Assembly: GCF_037940415.1 (NCBI RefSeq)
Contig: NZ_CP149798.1
Coordinates: 4,869,001 to 4,933,000, forward strand
Length of the DNA: 64,000 bases
Source of the DNA: Streptomyces sp. f51
Lineage (GTDB): Bacteria; Actinomycetota; Actinomycetes; Streptomycetales; Streptomycetaceae
Direction of reading: 5' to 3'
The translations under genes and the position numbers were made by a program. Shown here piece by piece: positions 1 to 8,092 of the stretch. Within the stretch, counting starts at the first letter, position 1; each line of letters opens with the position of its first letter. Below the pieces are notes generated by a model that worked only from the letters and a program-made list of their open reading frames with translations, ran no database searches and was not told the origin of the DNA.

Positions 1-138
1 CGTAAGGATTCAACGGGATGCGTGTTACAAACATTCCCTACGCTAAGGAAATTTTTCGAGAACCTAATTACCCACGGGTAGCCCGGGTGGCGGAGACTGA
101 ACGGCGCCGGTTGTGTTCGCAGCGTGACCGCCGGGACA

Positions 139-1044
139 ATGGAAGTGATGAACGACGACCACGCGGCTCTCGCCGCCCGCATCGACCGTACGAACGAGCT
201 TCTTCAGCGCATGCTCGCCGAGGTCGCGAAGACCCCCTCCACGCACGCGATCTTCGTGGACGCCGGATATCTGTACGCCGCCGCGGGGCGCCTGGTCGCC
301 GGCACGGAGGACCGCCGTTCGTTCGACCTGGACACCGAGGGGCTCATCGAGGCCCTCATCGACAGGGCCCGCACGATCTTCGCCGACAGCCGGCTCCTGC
401 GCGTCTACTGGTACGACGGCGCGCGACGCCGCATCCACACCGCGGAGCAGCAGTCCATCGCCGAACTCCCGGACGTGAAGGTCAGGTTGGGAAACCTGAA
501 CGCCAACAACCAGCAGAAGGGCGTCGATTCACTCATCCGCTCCGACCTGGAGTCCCTCGCCCGGCACCGCGCCATCAGCGACGCGGCACTGCTCGGCGGC
601 GACGAGGACCTCGTCTCCGCCGTCGAGGCGGCCCAGGGGTACGGCGCCCGGGTCCACCTCTGGGGCATCGAGGCGCCCGAGGGCGGCAACCAGGCCGAGC
701 CGCTGCTCTGGGAGGTCGACAGCCAGCGCACGCTCGACCTCGACTTCTTCAAGCCGTACGTGGCCAGGCGCACCGCCCAGTCGTACGACCCGACGGCGGC
801 GGTCCGGCCCACCCGGGAGGACGTGCGCTTCGTGGGCGCCCAGATCGCCGCGAAGTGGCTGGCGGCGCGCGGCCGGGAGTCCCTGGCCGAACTGCTTCCC
901 GGGCACCCGTATCTCCCCGGCTCGGTCGACCAGGATCTGCTGGTCGAGGCCGAGGGGCTGCTCCAGTACTCCCTGCGCGGCCAGTCGGACCTGCGCCGCG
1001 CGCTGCGGGACGGCCTCTGGGAGCACCTTCAGGCGCAGTACTAG
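139..1044 (+). CDS. NYN-domain (PIN-like) protein
   Basis: About 301 aa. After a short coiled N-terminus, an NYN/PIN-like ribonuclease fold begins at FVDAGYLYA (Asp about residue 41). Further acidic positions lie in KGVDSLIRSD and LLGGDEDLVSA, the usual metal-binding pattern of NYN domains, and VHLWGIE follows as a core strand. These domains are known or predicted RNases acting on RNA; the substrate is not evident here. The C-terminal 100 residues (PTREDVRFVGAQIAAKWL onward) look like a helical accessory domain. The start is uncertain: GTG 124, ATG 139 and ATG 148 are all in frame and none has a strong SD. The stop codon overlaps that of the convergent hydrolase gene at a CTAG. Family assignment is confident, biological role unknown. 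Confidence 0.8.
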   Translation: MEVMNDDHAALAARIDRTNELLQRMLAEVAKTPSTHAIFVDAGYLYAAAGRLVAGTEDRRSFDLDTEGLIEALIDRARTIFADSRLLRVYWYDGARRRIHTAEQQSIAELPDVKVRLGNLNANNQQKGVDSLIRSDLESLARHRAISDAALLGGDEDLVSAVEAAQGYGARVHLWGIEAPEGGNQAEPLLWEVDSQRTLDLDFFKPYVARRTAQSYDPTAAVRPTREDVRFVGAQIAAKWLAARGRESLAELLPGHPYLPGSVDQDLLVEAEGLLQYSLRGQSDLRRALRDGLWEHLQAQY

Positions 1045-1931
1045 GGCCGCTCGGGGTCCTCAGGGGCGTGCGTGGCGTCCCAGAACGCGGCCAGGGCGCG
1101 GGCGGTCTCCAGGGGCCGGTCGGCGTTCGGGGAGTGTTCCGCCCCCTCGACGACCGTGCGGTGCGCGTCCAGCCGTACGGCCATCGCGTCCAGCAGCGGG
1201 AGGGGCCAAGTGTCGTCGCGCGCACCGGATATGACGTGCTTGGGGAGGCGGACGGCGGCCAGTTCGGCGACACGGTCGGGCTCGTCGCAGAGCTGGCGGC
1301 CCGTGGCGACGAGCTGGGCGGGGCTGTTGCCGAGCCAGCGGCGGCGCAGATCGGCGAGGTCGTCGAGACCCGCGTCCAGCCCGCCCGTGTCGGTCTCCTC
1401 CGGCGGCTCCATCGCCTGGATCGCCTCCCACACCTCGGCCATGCTCATCACGGCCAGAGCGTCCCGCAGCAGCTTGACGCGCTGCTGCTGCGACTCGGAG
1501 ATCTGCGCGGGTCCTGAGGCCATGAGCGTCAGGGAGAGGAACGGCGACGGGTCGGCCAGCACCGCGGCACGCGCGATCTGGCCGCCGAGCGAGTGCCCCA
1601 CGAGGTGCACGGGAGTGCCGACGGCGGCGGCCTGCGCGAGCACGTCCTGTGCCAACTCGGCCTGTGCGTAAGCCGATTCGTCGTCCCGCGGCCCGTCGGT
1701 CTCGAACTGCCCGCGTCCGTCCACGGCCACCGTCCGATAGCCCGCCGCGGCCAGCGGCAGGTGCAGGGCGATGAAGTCCTCCTTGCTTCCGGTGAACCCC
1801 GGCAGCAGGAGCACGGTCCCCTTGGGCGGCCCCTCCGGCTCGGCGTCGAGCACGGCGAACTCGCCGCGCGTGGTGGACAACCGGCACGCGCGGACACCGG
1901 CGGGGGGTACGAAGGTGGAGGGCCTGCTCAT
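1041..1931 (-). CDS. alpha/beta hydrolase
   Basis: 296 aa, soluble, no signal peptide. The alpha/beta-hydrolase fold is shown by LLLPGFTGSKEDF (oxyanion-hole strand), the nucleophile elbow GHSLGG, the acid in SGARDDTWPL and the catalytic His in EGAEHSPNADRP. Substrate cannot be told from sequence; esterase or lipase-like activity on a small acyl substrate is the default expectation. I chose ATG 1931 because a TAGCCT -10 box (1944-1939) ends 7 nt before it and there is no SD, so the transcript is probably leaderless. A longer reading frame to 2060 runs into the neighbouring helicase terminator and is unlikely to be coding. Confidence 0.85.
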   Translation of the reverse strand: MSRPSTFVPPAGVRACRLSTTRGEFAVLDAEPEGPPKGTVLLLPGFTGSKEDFIALHLPLAAAGYRTVAVDGRGQFETDGPRDDESAYAQAELAQDVLAQAAAVGTPVHLVGHSLGGQIARAAVLADPSPFLSLTLMASGPAQISESQQQRVKLLRDALAVMSMAEVWEAIQAMEPPEETDTGGLDAGLDDLADLRRRWLGNSPAQLVATGRQLCDEPDRVAELAAVRLPKHVISGARDDTWPLPLLDAMAVRLDAHRTVVEGAEHSPNADRPLETARALAAFWDATHAPEDPERP

Positions 1932-2045
1932 GCGCAGGAGGCTATCGGGCGACGGCGACGCCCGCGCGACGGGTGCGTTGCTCCCGGGCCCGCGCGCGGT
2001 GAAGTGAGAGGGGCCACCGGCCGGGGCACGGGCGCGGGAACGCCG

Positions 2046-2080
2046 ACGGCCCGGTCCCACCGGATGGGGGACCGGGCCGT
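2046..2080 (-). terminator. intrinsic terminator of the DEAD-box helicase gene
   Basis: A perfect 13-bp stem (2046-2058 with 2068-2080) and a 9-nt loop sit 12 bases past the helicase stop codon. Confidence 0.75.
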
Positions 2081-2091
2081 CGGGGTGGAGA

Positions 2092-4482
2092 TCAGCTCTC
2101 CGTGGGCTCCGTGGCGACCGCCTTGCGGGTGCGTCGGCGGGTGGCCGGCTTGGCCTCCGTGGCCTCGGCGGCCTGGGCCGGGATCTCGGCGTCGGCGACG
2201 GCCTTGCGGGTGCGGCGGCGGACGGGCTTGGTCTCGGTCGCCTCGGCGGCCGTGTCCGTGTCCGTCGCCGTGGTGGCGGCCTTGGCGCGGGTGCGCCGGG
2301 GCTTGGTGACCGTCTCGGTGACCTCGGCGATCTCCGTGGCGGCGGCCTCGACGGTGTCGGCCACGGTCTCCGCGACCTTGCGGGTGCGTCGGCGGGTGGC
2401 CGGCTTGGCCTCCGTCGCTTCGGCGGCCTGGGCCGGGATCTCGGCGTCGGCGACCGCCTTGCGGGTGCGGCGGCGGACGGGCTTGGTCTCGGTCGCCTCG
2501 GCGGCCGTGTCCGTGTCCGTCGCCGTGGTGGCGGCCTTGGCGCGGGTGCGCCGGGGCTTGGTGACCGTCTCGGTGACCTCGGCGATCTCCGAGGCGGCGG
2601 CCTCGACGGTGTCGGCCACGGTCTCCGCGACCTTGCGGGTCCGGCGCCGCACGGGCTTGGCCGGGGCCTCGGCGATCTCGGCGGCCTCGACGACCGTCTC
2701 GGCGGCGGGTGCCGTCTCGACGGCCTTGCGGGTCCTGCGGCGGGCCGGCTTGGCGGCCGCCTCGGTGACGGCCTCGGCGGCGGCGTTCTCGACCACGGCC
2801 TCGGCGGCGGTCACCACCGCCTGTGCCGTCTCGACGTCCGTCGCGGCGGGCCTGCGGGTACGGCGACGGCGCGGCGCGGCCGGCTCGTCGGTGACACCCT
2901 CCGCCGTCGCGACAGCGGCCTCGGCGGCCTCGGTCACAGGGGCGGCGACGGCTGCCACGGGCTCGCCCGCCCCGGCACGGGTGCGCCGGCGGCGGCGCGG
3001 GGTGCGGGGCTCGGTGGCCTCGGCGGACGCGGGCGCCTCGGTGGCCGCCGGAGCGGCCGTCGACCCGGCCGTCTCGTCCGCGGGCGCACCGTTGCGGGTG
3101 CGGCGGCGCTGGCGCGGAGTGCGCGGCGCGCGCTCACGCTCGGCGGTCGCCGGTGCGGCCGAACGGCCACCGCGGCCACGCGGACCACCACGCCCGCCGG
3201 TCTCGCCCAGGTCCTCGACCTCTTCGGCCGAGAGCCCGGCGCGGGTGCGCTCGGAACGCGGCAGGACACCCTTGGTGCCGGCCGGGATGTTCAGCTCCTC
3301 GAAGAGGTGCGGGGACGTGGAGTACGTCTCCGGCGGGTTGCCGAAGCCGAGGTCCAGCGCCTTGTTGATCAGCTGCCAGCGCGGGATGTCGTCCCAGTCG
3401 ACGAGGGTGATCGCGATGCCCTTGGCGCCCGCGCGGCCGGTGCGGCCGATGCGGTGCAGGTACGTCTTCTCGTCCTCGGGGGACTGGTAGTTGATGACGT
3501 GGGTGACACCCTCGACATCGATACCGCGGGCCGCGACGTCGGTGCAGACGAGGACGTCGACCTTGCCGTTGCGGAAGGCGCGCAGCGCCTGCTCGCGGGC
3601 ACCCTGGCCGAGGTCGCCGTGGACCGCGCCGGAGGCGAAGCCGCGCTGCTGGAGCTGGTCGGCGAGGTCCGCCGCCGTCCGCTTGGTGCGGCAGAAGATC
3701 ATCGCGAGACCGCGGCCGTCGGCCTGTAGTATCCGCGCGACCATCTCGGGCTTGTCCATGTTGTGCGCGCGGTAGATGAACTGCGCGGTGTTCGCGACGG
3801 TCGCGCCCGAGTCGTCCGGGGCCGCGGCGCGGATGTGCGTGGGCTGCGACATGTAGCGGCGCGCGAGACCGATGACCGCGCCCGGCATGGTCGCCGAGAA
3901 CAGCATCGTCTGACGGCGGGCCGGCAGCATGTTCATGATCTTCTCGACGTCGGGCAGGAAGCCCAGGTCGAGCATCTCGTCGGCCTCGTCGAGGACGAGC
4001 GCCTTGATGTTCTTGAGGTTGAGCTTCTTCTGGCCCGCGAGGTCCAGCAGTCGCCCCGGGGTGCCGACGATGACGTCGACGCCCTTCTTCAGGGCCTCCA
4101 CCTGGGGCTCGTACGCACGGCCGCCGTAGATGGCCAGAACGCGCACGTTGCGGACCTTGCCCGCGGTCAGCAGGTCGTTGGTCACCTGGGTGCACAGCTC
4201 GCGCGTGGGGACGACGACGAGCGCCTGCGGGGCGTCGGTCAGCTGCTCGGGCTTGGCCCGGCCGGCCTCGACGTCCGCGGGGACGGTGACGCGCTCCAGG
4301 AGGGGGAGGCCGAAGCCCAGCGTCTTGCCGGTGCCGGTCTTGGCCTGGCCGATGATGTCGGTGCCCGAGAGGGCGACCGGGAGCGTCATCTCCTGGATGG
4401 GGAAGGGGTTGACGATACCGACGGCCTCAAGGGCCTCGGCGGTCTCAGGGAGGATTCCGAGCTCTCGGAAAGTCGTAGTCAG
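2092..4482 (-). CDS. DEAD-box ATP-dependent RNA helicase with long Arg/Ala-rich repeat tail
   Basis: About 796 aa. The N-terminal half carries every DEAD-box motif: Q motif FPIQEMTLP, motif I AKTGTGKT, VPTREL, TPGRLLDL, DEAD, SAT, TDVAARGIDV and HRIGRTGRAG. It should unwind RNA with ATP, in ribosome assembly or mRNA turnover. The C-terminal half (from about residue 410) is low-complexity with repeated RRRTRK boxes separated by Ala/Glu/Thr-rich spacers, probably a disordered RNA-binding tail. It includes two tandem, nearly identical 85-codon units. Start: the family-typical N-terminus TTTFRELGILPE is preceded by CTG (4482-4480) with AGAGG seven bases upstream. The nearest in-frame ATG is 27 codons upstream (4563) in sequence that does not resemble the family. 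A CTG start is unusual. The position matches mycobacterial rhlE. Confidence 0.9.
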   Translation of the reverse strand: MTTTFRELGILPETAEALEAVGIVNPFPIQEMTLPVALSGTDIIGQAKTGTGKTLGFGLPLLERVTVPADVEAGRAKPEQLTDAPQALVVVPTRELCTQVTNDLLTAGKVRNVRVLAIYGGRAYEPQVEALKKGVDVIVGTPGRLLDLAGQKKLNLKNIKALVLDEADEMLDLGFLPDVEKIMNMLPARRQTMLFSATMPGAVIGLARRYMSQPTHIRAAAPDDSGATVANTAQFIYRAHNMDKPEMVARILQADGRGLAMIFCRTKRTAADLADQLQQRGFASGAVHGDLGQGAREQALRAFRNGKVDVLVCTDVAARGIDVEGVTHVINYQSPEDEKTYLHRIGRTGRAGAKGIAITLVDWDDIPRWQLINKALDLGFGNPPETYSTSPHLFEELNIPAGTKGVLPRSERTRAGLSAEEVEDLGETGGRGGPRGRGGRSAAPATAERERAPRTPRQRRRTRNGAPADETAGSTAAPAATEAPASAEATEPRTPRRRRRTRAGAGEPVAAVAAPVTEAAEAAVATAEGVTDEPAAPRRRRTRRPAATDVETAQAVVTAAEAVVENAAAEAVTEAAAKPARRRTRKAVETAPAAETVVEAAEIAEAPAKPVRRRTRKVAETVADTVEAAASEIAEVTETVTKPRRTRAKAATTATDTDTAAEATETKPVRRRTRKAVADAEIPAQAAEATEAKPATRRRTRKVAETVADTVEAAATEIAEVTETVTKPRRTRAKAATTATDTDTAAEATETKPVRRRTRKAVADAEIPAQAAEATEAKPATRRRTRKAVATEPTES
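2121..2630. repeat. two tandem 255-bp direct repeats inside the helicase tail
   Basis: Copies at 2121-2375 and 2376-2630 differ at only a handful of bases, mostly synonymous. A third, diverged unit starts at 2631. Each copy encodes 85 residues with RRRTRK boxes. The length is an exact codon multiple, so frame is kept and copy number could vary. Confidence 0.9.
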
Positions 4483-4861
4483 GGTGCTGCCTCTTCTGTG
4501 TACGCGATGCGAGGCGAGCGCGGGGGTCGTGACGGGACCGTGCCGGGGACATCGGCCGCTCATGACGGGCGGGCCGGGTGGCATGGGACCACTGCCGACG
4601 CTCGAGCTCTCGTACCGCTGAGGGTTCCCTCCGGATGCCGTACGCAATGTGCCGTACCTGCGAGGAGGGCTGTCGGGTCGGAGCCGATCGGGCCACCGAC
4701 CGGGCATCCTCATTCGTGCGGCCCGTCGAATTACTCGCCGGGCGCATTACCACCATACCCCGGAATCGCGCACATGCGATGGCCGATTTGGTCACGTAGT
4801 CGTCGTCACACTGGTTGACCAGGGACTTCCCTCGTGCTGTGAGCGGGCTATTGTGCGCTTC
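4483..4861. other. intergenic region between divergent helicase and ferritin-like genes
   Basis: 379 bp with no convincing gene. The part nearest the helicase would form a long 5' leader. The AT-richer stretch around 4725-4760 is the likeliest place for the helicase promoter, but I cannot assign clear -10/-35 boxes. A TATTGT box at 4849-4854 serves the rightward gene. Confidence 0.4.
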
Positions 4862-5623
4862 ATGACGACGCCTGACAACGCCGCTGAGAAGCCCGCCGAG
4901 GACACCGCCGACACCGCCCCCGCGGCCACCGGAGTCGCCGCGCAGAACTGGGACACGGCCTCGGCCGAGCCCCACTACCGCGCCGCGGTCGTGGACCTGC
5001 TCGGAGCGCTCGCGTACGGCGAGCTCGCGGCGTTCGAGCGGCTCGCGGAGGACGCCAAGCTGGCGCCCACGCTCAGTGACAAGGCCGAGCTGGCGAAGAT
5101 GGCGTCCGCCGAGTTCCACCACTTCGAGCAGCTGCGGGACCGGCTCGCGGCGGTCGGCGCCGAGCCGACGGAGGCGATGGACCCCTTCGTCGCCGCGCTC
5201 GACGGCTTCCACCGGCAGACGGCTCCCTCGGACTGGCTGGAGGGGCTCGTCAAGGCGTACGTCGGCGACTCGATCGCCAGCGACTTCTACCGCGAGGTCG
5301 CGGCCCGCCTCGACTCGGACACCCGCGAGCTCGTCCTCGGCGTCCTCGACGACACCGGTCACGCCGGTTTCGCCATCGAGAAGGTGCGCGCGGCGATCGA
5401 CGCCGACCCGCGCGTGGGCGGCCGGCTCGCGCTGTGGGCGCGCCGGCTGATGGGCGAGGCCCTGTCGCAGTCGCAGCGCGTGGTCGCCGACCGCGACGCC
5501 CTGTCGACGATGCTCGTGGGCGGTGTCGCGGACGGATTCGACCTCGCCGAGGTCGGCCGGATGTTCTCCCGCATCACCGAGGCGCACACCAAGCGGATGG
5601 CGGCGCTGGGCCTCGCGGCCTAG
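4862..5623 (+). CDS. ferritin-like fold protein
   Basis: 253 aa with a disordered acidic/Pro N-terminus of about 30 residues, then a helical bundle. Candidate metal-site residues are GELAAFERL (Glu), ASAEFHHFEQL (E-x-x-H), a second-half Asp/Glu in GDSIASDFYREV, and DDTGHAGFAIEKV. This matches the actinobacterial ferritin-like family next to rhlE-type helicases (Rv3210c-like). A di-iron role resembling MiaE-type hydroxylases is possible, but the reaction is unknown. ATG 4862 lies 7 nt after TATTGT with no SD, so it is probably leaderless. Confidence 0.8.
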   Translation: MTTPDNAAEKPAEDTADTAPAATGVAAQNWDTASAEPHYRAAVVDLLGALAYGELAAFERLAEDAKLAPTLSDKAELAKMASAEFHHFEQLRDRLAAVGAEPTEAMDPFVAALDGFHRQTAPSDWLEGLVKAYVGDSIASDFYREVAARLDSDTRELVLGVLDDTGHAGFAIEKVRAAIDADPRVGGRLALWARRLMGEALSQSQRVVADRDALSTMLVGGVADGFDLAEVGRMFSRITEAHTKRMAALGLAA

Positions 5624-5641
5624 GGCACGGTCCCGGAGCAC

Positions 5642-5785
5642 CGGGGCCTCGCCCCCGTCCGGAAGCGCGGGTGGCCGGGCTCGTCCCCGACCGGAGCGCC
5701 GGGGCTCGTCCCCGTCCGGAAACGCGGCTGGCCGGCGGCTCGTCCCCGGCCCGAGCGCCGGGGCTCGTCCCCGGCCGGAACACCG
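5642..5785. repeat. five imperfect GC-rich intergenic repeats
   Basis: Units resembling GGGCTCGTCCCCGNCCGGA, followed by an ACGCCG-like tail, start near 5642, 5678, 5701, 5738 and 5761. Spacing is irregular (about 23-37 bp). They fill the gap after the ferritin-like gene. No convincing reading frame is supported. They could be an eroded intergenic repeat family or remnants of local slippage. Confidence 0.7.
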
Positions 5786-5867
5786 AAGGCCTCGCTGTCC
5801 CGGACCTGATCGCCGCGCCGTCTACGGGCGCGGTTCGCGGTCGCGGAAGCGAGGCCTTCGCGGTGGC

Positions 5868-6137
5868 TTACGCGGTCGCCGAGCGGCGTCGAAAGCGCTC
5901 CTCGGGGCGCAGCAGCAGCGACAGCAGGGCGGCCGAGACGGCCACGGCGCCGAGAAGGATGGCCAGGAAGTGGCCGGAGCCCAGGGCCGTGTGGGTCAGG
6001 AAGGCACCGAACAGGGCTCCCGCGGCGCCGGTGGACATCACCAGGCTGCGTGACGGCAACCGGTGGGGCAGGCGGTACGAGGCCGCCCAGGCCAGGGCGA
6101 GACCGAGCAGCGCGGAGCCGAGCGCTTCCAAGAACAT
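5868..6137 (-). CDS. small three-TM membrane protein
   Basis: 89 aa. Three hydrophobic segments (FLEALGSALLGLALAWAAS, LVMSTGAAGALFGAFLTHTA, HFLAILLGAVAVSAALLSLL) are separated by short basic loops, with a basic C-tail (RPEERFRRR). I do not recognise a named family; it resembles small Streptomyces integral membrane proteins. ATG 6137 has a GGGAGGG SD about 9 nt upstream. The stop is TAA. Its downstream flank is the GC-rich repeat region. Confidence 0.7.
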   Translation of the reverse strand: MFLEALGSALLGLALAWAASYRLPHRLPSRSLVMSTGAAGALFGAFLTHTALGSGHFLAILLGAVAVSAALLSLLLRPEERFRRRSATA

Positions 6138-6443
6138 GATGGGGTCCCTCCCGCACGGCCGGTGCAAATCGGTCGTAGCCGGTCCTACCCCTGACGTTCG
6201 GAACGCAACCCTCCTCCGCGCCAGGCATGTGCTCCATCTGCGTCCGCGCAGGTGCCGGGCGTACCGGACGGCCACCCCGAACGCCACGTGACCGCGCGAA
6301 CACGGCACGGGCACGGACCCGCGCGAGCACGTACGGGCGGTCGCGATCACGGCCCCGCGGGGAGACACGCGGGCACGGACGACGGGAGGGGCCCGGTGAC
6401 GTGTCACCGGGCCCCTCCCGCACTGCTTCGCCGCTCGGCAGTC
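6138..6443. other. intergenic region
   Basis: 306 bp between two leftward genes. It holds the 6383-6420 terminator of the upstream gene and presumably the promoter of the small membrane protein. I see no additional gene. Confidence 0.4.
6383..6420 (-). terminator. terminator of the DUF3107 gene
   Basis: A perfect 18-bp palindromic stem (6383-6400 with 6403-6420) lies 23 bases after the DUF3107 stop codon. Confidence 0.75.
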
Positions 6444-6671
6444 CTACAGAGCGCTGAAGCCCACCTTGCGCTGCGTGGGCTCGCCGAGCTCCACGTACGC
6501 GAGCCGGTCGGCCGGAACCAGGACCTTGCGGCCGTGGTCGTCCACGAGGCTCAGCAGCTGCGACTTGCCGGCCAGCGCCTCGGACACCGCGCGCTCGACC
6601 TCTTCCGGGGTCTGACCGCTCTCCAGAACGATCTCGCGGGGCGCGTGCTGCACGCCGATCTTGACCTCCAC
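6444..6671 (-). CDS. DUF3107 family protein
   Basis: 75 aa, beginning VEVKIGVQHAPREIVLES with the family's later signature VPADRLAYVELGEP. It is a short soluble alpha/beta protein of unknown function, conserved next to a TetR gene in actinobacteria (TB9.4/Rv3208A type). GTG 6671 is chosen: GGAGGG lies 8 nt upstream and the protein length is typical. It follows the TetR gene on the same strand, but a strong hairpin separates them, so it probably has its own promoter. Confidence 0.85.
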   Translation of the reverse strand: MEVKIGVQHAPREIVLESGQTPEEVERAVSEALAGKSQLLSLVDDHGRKVLVPADRLAYVELGEPTQRKVGFSAL

Positions 6672-6800
6672 GGCTTTGTCCCTCCGACGGTCAGTCATGT
6701 GCGCGTTCGTACGCGCCGTACGCAGCACACATTAGCCCGGCGAGGGGACCCGCACGCTCCGCCCGGGAACGCCAGGAGCGAACAGCCGACGGGAACAAAG

Positions 6801-6830
6801 AAGCGGCCGGGGGCGCGCCCCCGGCCGCTT
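6801..6830 (-). terminator. terminator of the TetR gene
   Basis: A perfect 30-bp palindrome (15 bp per arm) lies 40 bases downstream of the TetR stop. It would fold with a small loop from the arm tips. Confidence 0.7.
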
Positions 6831-6870
6831 CCGCCGTGCCGGTGATCCGGTGACCGGACGATCCGGCGGA

Positions 6871-7512
6871 TCAGTGGTGGTCGGTGCCGTGCAGCGGGAA
6901 ACCCGCGATGCCCCGCCAGGCGAGCGAGGTCAGCAGCTGGACCGCCTGGTCGCGCGGGACGCTGCGGTCGCTGTGCAGCCAGGAACGGGCCACGACCTGC
7001 GCCAGGCCGCCGAGCCCCGAGGCGAGGAGCATCGACTCCGCGCGCGAGAGACCCGTGTCCTCCGCGATGACGTCGCAGATCGCCTCGGCGCACTCGTGCG
7101 TCACCTTGTCGACGCGCTCGCGCACCGCCGGTTCGTTGGTCAGGTCCGACTCGAAGACCAGCCGGAACGCGCCGCCGTCGTCCTCGACGTACGCGAAGTA
7201 GGCGTCCATCGTGGCGCGGACGCGCAGCTTGTTGTCCGAGGTCGACGCGAGCGCCGCCCGCACCGCCAGGAGCAGGGACTCGCAGTGCTGGTCGAGCAGG
7301 GCGAGGTACAGATCGAGCTTGCCCGGGAAGTGCTGGTAGAGAACCGGCTTGCTGACGCCCGCGCGCTCGGCGATGTCGTCCATGGCGGCCGAGTGGTATC
7401 CCTGCGCAACGAAAACTTCCTGGGCGGCGCCGAGGAGCTGGTTGCGTCGGGCACGGCGCGGCAGGCGAGTGCCCCGCGGGCGTGCTGCCTCTGTCTGCTC
7501 GATGGCTGTCAC
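6871..7512 (-). CDS. TetR/AcrR-family transcriptional regulator
   Basis: 213 aa. The N-terminal helix-turn-helix is clear: RRNQLLGAAQEVFVAQGY, then MDDIAERAGVSKPVLYQHF and the GKLDLYLALL helix. The C-terminal ligand domain (about 80-210) is helical and not assignable to a ligand. GTG 7512 has GGGAGG 4-5 nt upstream and gives the conserved length. The position beside DUF3107 and DUF3152 matches the Rv3208 neighbourhood. It probably autoregulates, though I could not pick out a convincing operator. Confidence 0.88.
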   Translation of the reverse strand: MTAIEQTEAARPRGTRLPRRARRNQLLGAAQEVFVAQGYHSAAMDDIAERAGVSKPVLYQHFPGKLDLYLALLDQHCESLLLAVRAALASTSDNKLRVRATMDAYFAYVEDDGGAFRLVFESDLTNEPAVRERVDKVTHECAEAICDVIAEDTGLSRAESMLLASGLGGLAQVVARSWLHSDRSVPRDQAVQLLTSLAWRGIAGFPLHGTDHH

Positions 7513-7714
7513 GCCGCCTCCCAAAATTGTCCACGTGCGGTGTGCGCCGCGCCGCCATCGTACTTTTCGGTAACCCCGCTGTGTGCGGTGCGAGCGCAGA
7601 ATTTCACGGACCTGACCCCGACCGGGACGGCGCACAGGGTGCCGAAGGGGACGAGCGGGGCATCCGGCCGGGACGGCGGCCCTGATCAGCGCCGCCGGGG
7701 CACCTGCGGCCGGG

Positions 7715-7933
7715 TCACCTGTAGTCGTCCTCGTTCAGCCGGACGACCCGGGCCTGCTCGGCCAGATCCCCCTCGTCGGCGTTGAGGCGGTCGCCCGGCG
7801 GTTCCGGGTCGACGTCGTCCGCGGGGTCGAGCTCCGCGGACTGCTCGACGGCGTCGGCCTCGGGGGTCTCCGCGTCGGGAATCTCCCGGAACTGGTCGTC
7901 GAACGTTGCGGGGTCTGTCGGGTCGACTGTCAT
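7715..7933 (-). CDS. small acidic hypothetical protein
   Basis: 72 aa, very acidic (MTVDPTDPATFDDQFREIP, then many Asp/Glu/Pro, ending VVRLNEDDYR). Probably disordered. I know no function. ATG 7933 has an AGAGGAA SD. It is divergent from the hydrolase at 8093, so the 159-bp gap holds both promoters. Confidence 0.6.
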   Translation of the reverse strand: MTVDPTDPATFDDQFREIPDAETPEADAVEQSAELDPADDVDPEPPGDRLNADEGDLAEQARVVRLNEDDYR

Positions 7934-8092
7934 GGTTCCTCTTCCCGAACGGTACGAGTGCGCTCCTGATGTGCGTACGAGTGCCCTCGTTCGAAGCCTA
8001 GGAGACACGCGATCCGGACGCTATGCGATCCGTCCGCGATCTGTGACGGCGAACACATGAGCCCCGGCGTGATCGTCTCGTAACATTGCGGC

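Noticed and set aside
18..1517. A 499-codon open frame on the plus strand over the NYN gene
   Set aside because: Arg/Pro/Gly-rich translation typical of an out-of-frame reading; the NYN frame has a clear domain.
2102..3490. A 462-codon plus-strand frame with repeated VRRR units
   Set aside because: It mirrors the helicase tail repeats; the minus strand has the DEAD-box domain in frame.
4760..4785. GGAAT motif as a sigma-R promoter before the ferritin-like gene
   Set aside because: Eighteen bases downstream is GAT, not GTT, and a TATTGT box next to the ATG explains expression better.
5434..6291. A 285-codon frame across the intergenic GC repeats
   Set aside because: It starts inside the ferritin-like gene in another frame, and the repeat-derived composition gives no support.
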